From Ypsolopha sequella (Eukaryota; Arthropoda; Insecta; Lepidoptera; Ypsolophidae): 64,000 nucleotides of DNA. Of this stretch, positions 1 through 12,394 are shown in pieces. The notes under the pieces were generated by a model. The model was not told the origin of the DNA, searched no databases, and saw only the letters and a program-made list of their open reading frames with translations. Position numbers and translations under genes: made by a program. Every line of letters starts with the position of its first letter. Position 1 is the first letter of the stretch. Location: NCBI GenBank assembly GCA_934047225.1, contig OW203997.1, positions 3,148,417 to 3,212,416 on the forward strand. The letters run 5' to 3'.

Positions 1-1142
1 CTACAACAGAATAAATCGAGAAGTTATAGATTACCTGCATATTTCGGTGGGCGTGAACCATCGGAGAAAGTTTTAGGTATTTGAATGAATAATAAATTAT
101 TTTGAATCTTTCATGCCAGTGTCCATTTCACCGAATCATGATTTAGATCTACGACACCCGACAGGTCTACCTTAGCAACAACGCACAAAAGCAAAAATCC
201 AACGCTCAGAGAGTTTAACACCCGAAGTGTAAGTCGGGAACAAAGAATAATTCTCGTTAGGTAGGCGCAGCACAAAATTGGCACCTTTACGCGAATCTAC
301 TGAAACTAGTTTGTAAGAAAATCAGATGTAGGCAACGACCTCATAAGGTCAATGAACCACTGCGATAGGCGCCTTATAAGATGTGCGGATAGCCGCATAC
401 ACATTACATGAGGTAGGTAACGTCTACCTAGACGACGTTCTAGTATTCGGAACTGTAAGAATTGTTTTCGATTAAGAATTCGATTCGATGAAGATTTCGA
501 TGTAAGAATTCGGTTTTATTCATTCACCATTCAAAGATGTCAATACGTAGAACACTATTTTACCTAATTATACGCAAAGAAGAGATAAGGTATGTAAGTT
601 TTAAACAATAAATTAGAAAACAGAACTTTAATTACTGTTTCGAAACAAGAATTTGAACAGCTATTCCATTACATGGCCATTAAAAATAACTCCCCAATGC
701 ACATAGAGGTGAAATGAAAAACGTTCCAATAATAAACTAGTGTAAGTTTTGTAGAGAAACTTCTGGATGGATTTCGATATTCGAAAGATTTACTGCGACC
801 TGTGGTGGGTTTTTATAAATACCACGACCTTCAAGGCTTTAATTTATTTGGCTTGTGCGCTGTCATGTCACCGCGCTGATGTGATATGACACATGTTGTA
901 TGTAACTGTTACCGTTTTAAATACGTAATATATTAGAATTGGCACACTAGTAACTATTATTAGTGACTCCAGCTTTTGGCAGGTGTGCCGTTACGTAAGT
1001 GGAGTTTGACTTTTGATGCATTGTTGATGGAAAAAGTGACCTTTTCACACAAAGTATGCATTTATAATTTGTTGTGCGTCATCTTCAGTATTTTGTTCTG
1101 CAAATAAATTGAGTTTCACGAAACATGAAGCTAAAGATCTTG
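1..1142. other. Unassigned AT-rich non-coding DNA
   Basis: No ORF of note, no recognised repeat and no strong inverted repeat was seen. The motif GAATTCGATTCGAT and near copies around 460-520 form a short degenerate simple repeat. Confidence 0.5.
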
Positions 1143-1383
1143 ATTTTGAACACAAACACTTGTACTATTGTTTCATAACAATATTTGTTGCACACTTCCC
1201 AACAGGTTTCGGAAATCAATCCATCTTCAGGGGATACAGAATAGTTATAAAAAATTAATAACTATTCTGTATCCCCTGAAGATGGATTGATTTCCGAAAC
1301 CGGTTGGGAAGTGTGCAACGGGAAGTGTGCGACAAATATAACTATGTTATGAAACAAATAGTACAAGTGTTTGTGTTCAAAAT
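1143..1383. repeat. Long hairpin (inverted repeat, about 110-bp arms)
   Basis: The left arm (1143-1245) and right arm (about 1258-1383) are near-perfect reverse complements around an 11-nt AT loop. The right arm carries a roughly 13-bp extra block that partly duplicates GGGAAGTGTGC. A transcript would fold into one long stem. It is most likely a foldback MITE; a small-RNA precursor is possible but not shown. Confidence 0.75.
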
Positions 1384-1729
1384 AGAGATGCTTTCTATGT
1401 TTCATCAAGTGCCGACAATCGCAAGTATAAATCTTGTGAAGCAAAAGAGTTTTCATTGAAACGTTAAATATCGATAATAACGCACCGATAATTTAATGAA
1501 TATTTTATGTGATTATTGCGTAATAAGATTTATAGTCTAAATTTATGGTTGACATCGATATAGTCCTAAAATTAAATATCTGTAAAAGTAATTAAATATC
1601 ATATTCAAAGTTACATGTCATGTTAAACGGCAAATAGCACTCCTATATTGAATTCTAAATACCAACAGTCTAAAAATTAGAAAGAAATATTCGTATAAAA
1701 CCTTTTGTCGGTTTATCTTTTAATTAACA

Positions 1730-1961
1730 TTAACATTATATCATTGCAGTATAGAAACGCAGAAAGAAAAGTAAATCTGGATGTGAGGAGCTCTGAACCG
1801 GGATTCGAACCCGGGACCTCTAGCTTGCCGGGCGATTGCTCTAACCTCTGAGCTATCCAGGTCTCAACACAACTCGTGAATTTACCGATGTGCTTTCCCA
1901 TACTGCAATGATCGATTTACTTTTCTTTATGCGTTTCTATACTGCAATGGTATAATGTTAA
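1730..1961. mobile_element. tRNA-bearing TIR element, copy 1
   Basis: About 47-bp terminal inverted repeats (starting TTAACATTATAYCATTGCAG) bracket a tRNA-like segment in minus orientation and a spacer containing 'GTGAATTTACCGATGTGC'. A conserved tail (to about 2022; 'GGATAAATCGCCAAGTGTTC') follows the right TIR, as in the copies at 22083 and 54485. The family therefore extends past the right inverted repeat. It may be a MITE that captured a tRNA or SINE head, or a composite SINE. No transposase is present. Confidence 0.65.
1791..1861 (-). tRNA. tRNA-like sequence (probably not a functional tRNA)
   Basis: On the minus strand it has a D-arm (TAGCTCAG.GGTTAGAGC) and a T-arm GGTTCGAATCCC that matches the Pol III B box. 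The anticodon loop reads CCGGCAA, lacking the near-universal U33, and the acceptor stem pairs at only about five positions. It lies inside the TIR element, so it is best read as a mobile tRNA-derived promoter. Confidence 0.5.
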
Positions 1962-2022
1962 TTTATATCTCCTTGCAATGGATAAATCGCCAAGTGTTCA
2001 AACATAGAAATTTATTTCTGTC

Positions 2023-2385
2023 ATGGTTTATCTTTTATAAAAATGCTTTTCCTTTTTTGAGCAACTGGTCAAGCGAAGTTGATATAATTGCCCATATTTT
2101 GGCAAATCCGTACAAACCGATACACCTAGGCACCATGGTAACCAGCAATTGCCGGGCAGCGGGCTCATCACTCGTTATTCGGGTATTGATTCCCGCATGC
2201 ACCCTTCGCACCTCGCTCATTGATTTATCTCCTCTCGTCCAGTCACTGACGCAGTGACCCTGCCGTGTATACGGACGGACCCTGAACAAAGTACCTGTCT
2301 GGTACTTTTTGTATCTATTTACAACAGAACCCTGCGTATTGCAGTAGAGAAAAACAAACTAGTTACATTAAAAACTAGCTACATT
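2023..2385. other. Unassigned; short GC-richer patch
   Basis: 2080-2290 is somewhat GC-richer than its surroundings. Overlapping short ORFs on both strands show no recognisable protein features. No function assigned. Confidence 0.4.
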
Positions 2386-2748
2386 AAATAGTAGTTTATG
2401 CTACTAGGGCGAAAAGGAATAAATTACGTAAACGTAACCGAGTAATTTATTGCTTTTACGCCCGTGTATCATACTACGTTTTTCAATGCATAGTGTGAGG
2501 AAATGAAAACAAATATAATCTTGTGAACTTTAAATTATAATTGGCTCAAAAGGACTGTATCCAGAGCCGTTAAACAGTGGAAAAAAAAAGTATAACATCT
2601 ATGGTACACAGGAAAGGCTGCAGGTTAGCCAACCATTGTAAACAAATAAAAAAAAATAATAATAAAGCCCTAGGGCAAAATAATCGACTTTTTGTTCGGT
2701 TTTGATGCATAAAAAGTGGGCCTTTACGAGCACATGCATTGAAAAACT
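2386..2748 (+). repeat. Interspersed repeat A, copy 1
   Basis: It starts at 'TAGTAGTTTATGCTAC' and ends at 'GAGCACATGCATTG'. Further copies lie at 30808-30975 (5' half), 32085-32462 (inverted) and 63512-63880. Near-identical 15-bp blocks, ACTAGYTACATTAAA, flank this copy and could be a long target-site duplication, which would suggest retroposition. The local sequence contains more than two such blocks, so this is uncertain. Confidence 0.7.
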
Positions 2749-3077
2749 AGTTACATTAAAAACTTGATTAAAAACTAGTTACATTTTAATTTAAGACGAC
2801 TTTCATTGGTAGTACTAAATTAATATTAAGACAATTAATAAATTAAATAATCCTTTGTAACAAATTCATTTCCCTACTGATCGACTCGAGGACCTCAGGG
2901 TTAAGGTGGGCATATTTTTATTTTACAAGAGTGTCTAGATTAAAAACTGCTAGAACAAAAGCTCGTTTATGATCACTTAACAAGTCTCTAGTGTGAATGT
3001 TAAACTCGTGGCAACACAACACAAAAGGTTTTTAAGCATTGTCAATGATCTGGTAAATATGATCTGCATCAGCCGCA

Positions 3078-3588
3078 CATCATAAACTTCCTATTCTTGC
3101 TGAGCGTCGAAAGCATTACGATGTTTTAAACATTTATAAAATTTTAAATAACTTAATTGAATGCGACTCGCTATTATCAAATATTTACTTTAAAATACCT
3201 TCTCGTTCTCCTCGTAACATCAAACTATTTCATACCCCTCTAGCTCTCACAAATTACACAAAAAATTCGTTTCTAATACGTAGTCTTGATTATTGTAACA
3301 GAAACCTTACAAACATTGACCTCTTTTGTAATAGTTTAACAACAGTAAAATTAAAATTGAAATTAAAACAATGAATTAAATACTTATAGAATATCAAAAA
3401 TTATTTGTAAGTACCTACCAGCTTTAACTTATTGTACGTAAATTACTTAGTACGTGCGATTTCATTTTGCTATTTGTAATAATTTACTTAGTTAAGCTTT
3501 GGAACTATAGGTCTATTAGAATATAAGTTAGTTATAAAATTCTGTAATCGACCGTTTGTTTCCAGAATAAAAATAAATAAATAAATAG
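3078..3588 (+). pseudogene. 5'-truncated LINE: ORF2 C-terminus and 3' tail
   Basis: 3078-3374 reads as 98 codons plus a stop. It carries the typical C-terminal end of a Jockey/CR1-type reverse transcriptase protein: ERRKHYDVLNIYKIL, then IPSRSPRNIKLFHTP, then a short lysine-rich end. A 3' UTR with 'AATAAAAATAAATAAATAAA' follows at about 3564-3588. The catalytic part is absent. This is a dead-on-arrival LINE insertion; the exact clade cannot be fixed from this piece. Confidence 0.6.
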
Positions 3589-6500
3589 CAACAATTTTTT
3601 TTGCCAAACAATCCTTCTCTTCAGAAGCCAGTAGCCACTAGTCCGTGCCAGTATCTGTAAGATAAAAGCATTGGGGGCTCAGGGACACCTCTGTAAGTAA
3701 CTTGACAAAAGTTTCGTCTCAACAAAGACAACCCGTATAGAGTTGTTACATATATCATCACATCAGCTAACTCATCAATCACATTTACTGAAGTGATCAA
3801 ATTAGTCAGCTAAGATGAAACTTCCTGAGGACAGACATTTTCTCAAAGTTCTACAAAACAAAGTTACCCTATATGTGTGGCTAGCACGCGCCATAGATAT
3901 AGAGTATATCTATTCTACTTGCACTTTCTCGCAAACCGTGTTTGTCAATGTGTGAGAGGGCAAGTATGATGGAAAAATACTGTACTGACGGCACTTGCTA
4001 GACCTACTGAATGATGCCAAAATTTAAAAGTATTTTAATATAGCGTGACGTATGTTGGAAACGAATTAAACACCTCATATATAAAATAGAAAAAATGCAA
4101 TGAACTCTTACTGAATGTTATTTAATATAAAAAAAAAATGGATTTATTATAGAATAAACACATGTTTTACTGTAAACAAGTACATAGTTATCACGATTAA
4201 ATATGATGGTAATACCCAGGATAATTTCTATTTATAATATGAACGTACAAAATAAACTGCAAACATTGTAAAATTCAATGCAGATTGGCTAGGAGTGCCC
4301 TTTTAGCTTAACGACAACAGTGACAATAAAATATGACCTCAAACAAGGTAGGATAGTGACGTGGCGGTATTCAACTGCATGACAACATCGACGCTAAAAA
4401 ACCACCTTCACAAAGTCACCAAACCATTGTCACAAAGTCACAATATACAACCCTTGTAAATAATGTCTGGGGCCGACTGATCGTTCTTTTTATTATAGTT
4501 CATCATCAATCAAAAATGTTTTTCAATGACAAACTATTAAACACAAAAGTCAAGCAAAAATGGTCTGATTTTGGCGCACGACAAAATACCATTAAAACAA
4601 AACCGATACACATAGATTTAAAACCATGTCTGTTTTATCTCTTCAATTAGTAAGCCTTTATAGCATACGCACTTGTGATTCGCATATATACCTAAATATA
4701 ATACTAAATTTGGTTATAATTTGTGATAAGTAGAAAACAATATCCAACTGAGGATTTATTGTGGCTTTCAATTCTCAATAGAGAATAAGAAATAGTTTAA
4801 TTTCGAAAATACTTTACTAGGGGATCAAATCAGTTATCAAAAAATAACTTCAATACCAAAAGACACTTTACCTGGGGATCAAATAAGAGATCATAAGAAC
4901 TAAAAACACTTCAAACCAGATTCAGGTCTTTCTATAAAATTAATGGTCCGGAAAATGTTGACCTAATCGATAGGACTACACAAAAATTTTATTAACGCGG
5001 GCAAAAGCTAGCATATACGTAATATATTGCTTTAACTTTCGTTGGAATAAATGATGATAATATAATACATAATCGAGGTCAGAAATAGAACTATGACCCT
5101 ATAAAACATAAGCCCAAACACATAAGAAGTTAGTCAACACGATAACATAATCAGTCTTCCGAGAAAACAGACTTATTTACCCGTAAACTACTGTATCTTC
5201 CAAAACAAAGGAACCCAGAAAATCGCTCACTTCGTAATCAGGACGGAAAAAGTTGCCAACAGACACATCCAAACAACCTCTTTGTTGTACCAACCTTCGC
5301 GATAACTTTTACACACAAAGAATCCAGAAGAACCATGAGGTTAGGCACCACAAAAAAGTTGGAATAGTTTAGCAGAAACAAAAGGGATGTCAGAAAAAAG
5401 TCTAAGGAGTAAGATAAGCAGCGCTTTCGGCGGTCCAGTCTAGGTTCTCCAGGCACGCCCTTCTTTGTTTACGTCCGACTATTGCATCGAAGGCGATAAG
5501 TTTGCATCGTATCGAGAACAAAGGGCCTCTGTCGGCGGAGCGTCGAGCGGCGTGGAGGCCACGTGAGCGTGTCTATTGATCGGGCTTTAGCCCTGCGCAG
5601 GGTCTGCGCCGAGTGCCCTCCGCTCCGCTATACCGGTTATACTAGACACCACGCCAGCCCGCTTCTGCTGGATGAATCTCAGCAACTATGTTACAAGTTG
5701 CAACATGAATTAGGTTCAATGTTCGAGAGGTTCAGAATATACGCTCACAATTTTACAGTCGCATATTGCCGTAACGTGTTGTCGAAATATGAGGTGATGT
5801 TTTGAAAATAAAGTGCACGCTCTAGTAAACGCGATTATCGCAGTTTTGTAAACTTGTATTTTTAAAACGTTTTTGAGGGAAGCGTAGGTGGATATTGCAG
5901 TTTTACAGGACATTTCTTAGCTATAATAAACCCTACCCATTGTCAAAATAATTTTTCACACCAACTTTTGTCATTTCCTTTGTAAGTGTTTAAAATCGCG
6001 CAGTTATTCCAGTACAAACGCTGGAATAGTGTTCAACTTCTAACTTTAGGCCAACACTTATAGACATCGTCCTCACGTGTACAAGGATTGTGTAAGAGTG
6101 TATTGTAAACTTCAATATACAAGGGTTATTGCAAACAAACACTTGTCTTGCTGTTCGTATAGGGTAGGATGGTCGTAGGGAATCTAAACTTTAATTACTA
6201 GGAAAAGAACTTAAATTTCATTGTATGTTCAGTGTGGGATGTTAACAAATACAATAGTGAAGGCATGTTTCTTTCATTAGGCTACAGAATAGGCTGTATG
6301 GGAAAGGCGGTTGACCGATTGAGTAATGTCGCACTATTGAAAGGTTTATCATCACTTGCTAATACTAGTGCAGTCTATAATCTGTGATACTACTAGGTAT
6401 TTATTTAGTTTTACACAATAATATCCACCTTGTTCATATTAAGGCAAAGGGAAACAATGTGTTGGTTTTTAATATTTTGTATATCTTCATTATCTTTATG

Positions 6501-7274
6501 TTTAATAAATCTTTGATTTCGAACTGTAATTTATTTCATAGCTTTTATTTTGTGACCATAATACATATTTTATTATTTTGATGTCATAGGTGCAAAAAGC
6601 AATCGCTTTCAGCCAACCTGTTTAACATAGTCTATGCATATTTTATTTATTGATTTAAGTTGTTTACCATATTTATTATCTGACAATATTTTTCTTTTGT
6701 TCCAGGTATGTAACGAGCTCCAAACTGAATAGAGTGTGAGTTGGTATGACTATGTTGGTCTCAATTCTCACATGATTCTTATTCATGATATTTTTATGTT
6801 AGTCTCAGATGTTTGTGCACTTTAAGGCTTTGTGGGAGCTGTGTGGGAAAGAGTAGACATTTATGTGTTTCGACAAAAAGCAATAGAAATACCCGTAGAA
6901 AGGATAAAACAATGGCTGATATCGAAACAACTGCACTAATCAAACTCCTAGTGTACAACAATGCACATGTCTTTTGATTGAATGGTGAATTTATCAGTCG
7001 TTACAGTGAAAAGAAAAGATCTTGAAATTCCAAGCAAAAAAAGCGGTTATTGAGTCTCAATAAACAAATAAATAAATCTAAAACTTTGCTAGACATATCA
7101 TTTAAATAACTAAGCCTGTTGATAAAACCAAATATACAGGTAATTTACAGAAAAAAGTTTTTGTTTGTTGGAAGAAAAGAATATAATAATGAAAGTATTA
7201 CTAATTATTTGTAGAATTAAAAGAAACTTGAGGATAATTAATGATTTATATAAAAAACGGCCCACCTCAATACA
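3589..7274. other. Unassigned intergenic DNA with one GC-rich patch (5430-5660)
   Basis: Mostly AT-rich with no recognised repeat. About 5430-5660 is clearly GC-richer (CpG-containing) and could be a promoter or non-coding first exon of a host gene. No reading frame with protein-like composition continues from it, so this is speculative. Confidence 0.35.
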
Positions 7275-7350
7275 TGTTATGATCGGAAAAGCCGACCAGT
7301 TTCAGCAGATTTAGACTGTCTTCATCTGGATGGCTTTCCCGATCATAACA
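7275..7350. repeat. Short inverted repeat
   Basis: TTATGATCGGAAAAGCC near 7276 pairs with GGCTTTCCCGATCATAA near 7333. It lies directly beside the TTAA-type MITE at 7354. Confidence 0.5.
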
Positions 7351-7353
7351 CGT

Positions 7354-7773
7354 ATTAAGAGGCTATGCGAATTTTATTTTTGTCACTGTCACTCCAAGTG
7401 AAAAATCGCGCAGTGCGAGAGGGGCGGATTCAGGGCAAAAGGGAAAAAAGTTGGTTTTATATTTTTATTACAAAAACTAAAATAGCTAGTAAAATTTCAA
7501 ATATCAAATCTCTAGATATTGTTGAAACATACCTAATAAAATATGTTTGAGTTCTGTTTATGGTTCCTATTCGTCAAACGAGGAGAAAAAGTGTGTTTGA
7601 AGACCTCATTTCAACAATTATTTCTATTGTGGAAAATTTATCCAAACATGTTTTCCAATTTCAAAACCCTAGATTATATAGTCAAATGCATATACCAGAA
7701 ATTTATTAAAATTTCCCGTGTATTTCATGAAATAGACAGAACAGAATCACCCATATTTTTTTCGAAGGTGAGC
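7354..7773 (+). mobile_element. TTAA-type MITE family C, copy 1
   Basis: It begins TTAAGAGGCTATGCGAATTT and contains the 'CACTGTCACTCCAAG' and 'TCTAGATATTGTTGAAACA' blocks shared with copies at 16058-16246, 26010-26436 and 39815-40744. The best-preserved copy (39815) shows TTAA at both ends and imperfect TIRs (TTAAGRGSYATRYGAR). The right end is degraded here. TTAA duplication suggests mobilisation by a piggyBac or Kolobok type transposase. Confidence 0.7.
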
Positions 7774-8190
7774 CGTTTTTATATGAATCACTAATTATTT
7801 GTTTGAACCTTTGGTCTCTTTCTTTGTTCCCACTGCAAACGCCATTGTCCCGTACAAAAAGAGATAAGGCAGCTTGTTTAGTATACCCATGACAGATAAC
7901 CTTCTCACACGTGGGATACGTCTTAAAAGCGTTCATCCCTGAAGCGTTTTTCCAAACCGTCCTTTCCGTTGATATTTTATTTAGGGGCTCGGCTGGGCTT
8001 TGTTTCGGCACTGAAAGGATTTGCCGGGCGTCGTCCGCCCAGCGCTGGCCTAAAACACGGACTATGGAAGATTGGGAGCACAGTGGTCAGACTTGCTATC
8101 TGAGGAGTTCCGCTTATTCAGGTTTTAACTTTTACTTTAGAACTGCCGTGTGGTTAGGTACCTGTGTCTGTGTATATGTATAGTTGCTAG
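7774..8190. other. Unassigned
   Basis: Overlapping short ORFs occur on both strands, but neither has protein-like features I recognise. No repeat identified. Confidence 0.35.
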
Positions 8191-8454
8191 CAGTGGCGTG
8201 CACAGAACTTTTTGCTGAAAAAGCAAGCAATTGGTCAAGAACAACAATAAAAAAAATATGAAAATATTTAAATATCACTTTGAAAGAAAAAAGTTTTTAT
8301 TGGAAATTTTCACTCTAGGGTAGACATTGGCTACCCTGGCGTCATTCAAAATTTTTTTTTTCAAAGTGATATTTAAATTTTTTCATATTTTTTTTTATTG
8401 TTGTTCTTGACCAATTGTTTGCTTTTCCAGCAAAAAGTTCTGTGCACGCCACTG
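8191..8454. mobile_element. hAT-like palindromic MITE family D, copy 1
   Basis: Termini CAGTGGCGTGCACAGAACTT and its inverse; arms of about 110 bp fold around 'GGGTAGACATTGGCTACCC'. The flanks GTTGCTAG (8183-8190) and GTTGCTTT (8455-8462) agree at 6 of 8 positions, which fits a decayed 8-bp hAT target duplication. Other copies lie at 37915-38595 and 41277-41489. Confidence 0.75.
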
Positions 8455-8505
8455 GTTGCTTTGCGAAAAACCGACGTTCTTAATATTAACATAGATTAAG
8501 AAAAC

Positions 8506-8556
8506 ATTGGGGAAGCCTATGTCCAGCAGTGGACGAATACGGGCTGATGGATGGAA
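8506..8556 (+). mobile_element. RTE-type LINE 3'-end fragment
   Basis: 'GGGGAAGCCTATGTCCAGCAGTGGACG...GGGCTGATGGATGG' matches the terminal codons and tail of the better-preserved copy at 43984-44223. Confidence 0.7.
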
Positions 8557-9170
8557 GAAAACACTATTTAAAGGGAATAAATAATAACTATACAAACATA
8601 TTATGTACTTAAAAGAGTGCGGTACATATACATACAATTATATGTATTTTTTAAATATTACTTGAAAATAACTTTAGAACTATAGTTCTGATTTATTGTT
8701 CTTCTTTCTCGATAACAGGCTACTAGAATATATCTTCGTCTGTTTTATTTTGTAATACTGTTTAAATGATCACCAGAAAACCGCAAGTCTCGCCACTGTT
8801 TTGCTCACTTGCCTCTATTTTCTCGGCCCGCATAAAAGTTTTCCCATTTTTCTCAATTTCATTTTATATTGCGACACTTATCCGTGTCAAGATACTGCTT
8901 AATAAGCGTTCGCTACGACCGTATTTTTCACGAAAACCTCGCAATTCTTTGTTATGTGTGTGTCGCAGGTAAATTGTCAAAGCCGTGTAATTATAATTTC
9001 ACTAGGTAAGGTTAGATTATAAAAAACCTAACAAAAATCTTCCGTGAAATTATAATTTCACGTCTCTGACAAATTTTCTGCTACATCTTGTTGTACTTTC
9101 TCTCTCTTTGTTGAATCACATAGTATTAAAACTTTGTAAAAAATAGAAAACATGATTGTTGCTCTTCTTT
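8557..9170. other. Unassigned; small hairpin at 8988-9061
   Basis: GTGTAATTATAATTTCAC near 8985 pairs with GTGAAATTATAATTTCACG near 9044, giving a hairpin of about 75 bp. Nothing else was recognised. Confidence 0.4.
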
Positions 9171-9617
9171 TGTACAAGTAGCATTGCCATCCGTCCGGAT
9201 AAAGCCGGACAGTGTTAGGCTTTTGACCTCTTGTCCGGCCAAATTTGACTGCGTCCAGCCCAGTCACTTCAGTCAGAAACGAGCGAGCGGGACGAGAGTC
9301 ACTGACTCCCCAAGACACGCAAGTTCACACGCTACCTATATATTCTGTGTTACTTAACTATCCGCAGCCGCGCCACCCCCGCTCCGCACACACCTCACCC
9401 TTTCAACGTTCGTTACTATGTGATTAATCTGAAAAAAGGGTTTTTAGAGTCCGGCCGTGGGAGTCAAAAGTTCGGCTTTCATGGGTTTTATATGGGTTTT
9501 ATTCGATATTTTTGTCAAAAATCCTTTTTTTTGCGTCCGGCCTTGGAACCTAAAAGTCCGGCTTTTTAACGGGTAAGTCCGGCTTATTGATTTTTAGAGA
9601 TGACAACGCTATGTACA
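9171..9617. mobile_element. TCCGGC-rich MITE-like element
   Basis: Its ends are imperfect inverted repeats (GTACAAGTAGCATTGCCATC on the left, the inverse of GATGACAACGCTATGTAC on the right). The interior carries at least six TCCGGM/GCCGGA motifs, clustered near both ends (9195-9240 and 9450-9580). It looks like a transposon with sub-terminal repeats and no coding capacity. Confidence 0.55.
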
Positions 9618-9732
9618 AGATTAGTCGCAGTGGTGGAGTTTGGGATATATTTCTATTCTATATAATATGTAGATATGGACGTATTAGTACTTAGTGTAAT
9701 AAATATTTATTATCGGTATTTTATAAACGTTA

Positions 9733-10047
9733 TTGTATATGTTGCTGCCGTCTGGATTCGTGCTGGGGGCTCGGTTGGTGATCATTGAACCTTGTTTCTG
9801 GTCCCTGGCCGGGTCTCCGGTATGGGTTCGGGCGGCTGATTGGATTTTACCTTGTATAATATATATTTTACCTATCATTTTAATCGTAAATATATTGCTA
9901 CATAAATTAAATAAACCTTTAATTTAGTTCATGTACATTTATTATTTTATTACATATATTTTCTTTATTAGATTAAATTTGACGTGTAAAAAGTGTATAT
10001 ATCTATACCTGCTTTGCAAAATAAACTATTTGAATTTGAATTTGAAG
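9733..10047 (+). mobile_element. Retroelement 3' end with (TTTGAA)n tail
   Basis: The segment from 'TTCGTGCTGGGGGCTCGGT' to the tail TATTTGAATTTGAATTTGAA matches 21686-22030 on the opposite strand. A hexameric tail is typical of insect LINE 3' ends. No reverse-transcriptase motif is present. Confidence 0.6.
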
Positions 10048-10049
10048 GG

Positions 10050-10160
10050 CTCACCATCCAACGTTAGGGACGAATAGGTTCAATGATCACCAACCGAGCC
10101 CCCAGCACGAATCTAGGCGGCCGACCAAATCCCATCCTATATACTACATACTAATAGGTT
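10050..10160 (-). mobile_element. Inverted fragment of the same retroelement 3' end
   Basis: 'CCGAGCCCCCAGCACGAATC' is the reverse complement of the start of the neighbouring copy. The two pieces sit tail to tail. Confidence 0.55.
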
Positions 10161-11751
10161 ACATATATAAATACATGCCTACCTCCGCCCATTCGATTAG
10201 TCTTGCTAAGAAGAAGGGCAAGAAACTTAGCAAGATCATGTCTTTTTTTTAACATAAAACTTATACTATACAATAAATGACTTATATCTACTTTAACCAA
10301 GGGATAAGAAAATACAAGACAGCAGGAATTCAGGTTAATGAAAAAAAGAAAAACATATAATATATATCTTTGTCTACCTGTCTCATATAGTCTTTTTCCT
10401 TTTACAGTCTGTAATCAATTAATGTTTACACCTTAGGGGAATCATAAGTTAGGAAATTATACTATTTAATTAAATTATAACTTACTATCATTATCAGTGT
10501 AAATAATACTATCGCCGTACTTCGGACACAAATCGACCAACAGTTCCATCAGTTTGCGTTCCCAAACGCACAACTTATTATTGTTTACATTGTTTTTAAA
10601 ATAATGAAAACAATAATAAGTTGTGTGTTTAGGAACCATATCTAAATAGTGGAATATAATATTAGGTCTTTACATATGAAATTGTCGTTTTCTATAGAGA
10701 ATTTGAAGGAAACTCAATTTTCAGTAGCAAAATTTTTGCATTTTTTTTAGAATAAAATAGAAAAATTTACTTCAGACCATACAGTCCATAAAATGTCAGT
10801 AACAAATTGAACTTATTAACTATTAGGAATGACAAATCCAAATTATGTAATTTCTTTTGTGTACGAATGAGACAACATTAAGCTAACAGCAACATTAATT
10901 AAATTATTGAAAAGTGTCAGCTGTAAAAAATTATTAAGAATCTTATCATGGAAATGGATGGCATATAGAATGACCTGTTTTTGACATTTTAATTTTGGTT
11001 ACCAAACTGACAATAAAAACAAAATTTAATACGTAGATGTAAAACCTTGAAATCAACTTTTTAACAAAAAACAAATAATGGAAATAGCTATTGAATTACA
11101 GGAAGTATGAACCTATAAGAATATTTCAGCAATTTCATATGTAACGACCTATTATTTCTAGATGTGTACTAACATCATGTGTCGAGCACCGTGCACGGCC
11201 ATTTTCTTCTTAATAAATAGCCTCTTATAAACCTTTCTTTTCGTTTACTTCGCGCAAATAATACATAATGTACACAAAAAAGAAAATACTGTTCGGTCGG
11301 CTGTACAGAAAATTGTTATAAATGGAAAAGCATCCATTATTTACGATGAAAATTTAGAGCGAGGGATAAGCCCGCGCTTTACTGTATAAAAGTTTGAAAA
11401 ATGTTTCATTAAATTTGTAATGACCAGTAAATTACATTTTAACGAAAAAAAAATATTATTTTCTAAAGAAAGAATACAAAGTACATATTTACCGACGTCG
11501 AAAAACTACAAGACTTCAAAATGGATCCGCCCGCGCGCACACCGATGTCTATAGATATTCACACTGACACACTCTCATTATCAATATACTTACTCGTATA
11601 TTTAGAGTAGAGGACGCCATGAAAACATGGCGGCCATCGGCGACATGCAAAAGGATCCCTGTTAGACATGAAAAATAGGAAGTCCGAAAAATATATATTT
11701 TATAAAATATTTTATTAAATAAATTATACATAATAACCCGAAAAATATATT

Positions 11752-11782
<31 letters not shown>

Positions 11783-12172
11783 ATTGAGTCGGCGATTCTC
11801 CGCCTGCCCATTTTTCCATGTTATTATTATAATAATACATATTTAAAGAAATTACATTACAAATACAAATACAAAATGATTTATTTCTTAGCTTAATCTT
11901 GCAGTTTATACAAGTGGTTGGAGTCCCCTTTTAAGTAAAAGAGATACCTGTAGTAGGAGACTCCGCTCTTCCATGGTGGACAGTAATATTTAATTAAGTT
12001 CAAAGAAACAAATTTGTGGCTTATGAAAATAAAATTTAAAAAGTAAACAAACAGAAATATGAACTTAAGAATAATGTGAAAGTGCGTGTAAGGTTGAGGT
12101 GTGGAGTGTAGTGAATGTGAGTATTGTTCTTCATAGTTGCATTGTCATAGGTAATAAGCAAGTTTTATTGTA
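10161..12172. other. Unassigned AT-rich DNA; hairpin and (TAA)n
   Basis: A hairpin lies at about 10558-10638 (CGCACAACTTATTATTG pairs with CAATAATAAGTTGTGTG). A (TAA)n microsatellite lies at about 11759-11783. 'ATCGCCGTACTTCGGACACAAA' near 10511 is a fragment of the repeat also seen at 30300 and 51070. No gene evident. Confidence 0.45.
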
Positions 12173-12250
12173 ATAACTAGCGACCGCCCCGGCTTCGCAC
12201 GGGTGCAACGCTGATACTAAATATAACCGCCGCAACCGCTATGTCCCTGA
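12173..12250 (+). mobile_element. Helitron-like terminus fragment (tentative)
   Basis: 'CTAGCGACCGCCCCGGCTTC' followed by GCACGGGT resembles an abundant lepidopteran repeat end that I associate with Helitrons. CCGGCTTCGCACGGG has short self-complementarity. No Rep/helicase coding is seen, and the assignment rests on recognition only. Confidence 0.35.
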
Positions 12251-12394
12251 AAAATCTGAAAATATTTATTTAAATGCAGTCCATAGTAATTTGAAGCCTT
12301 TTTTAAACAACGACGCTTTAAGAATAAAATATTAACTTTTTATAGTAATTTTAACAGCAGTAGTTCTTTTTTCTCGTTACAAACTCCTCCCACA

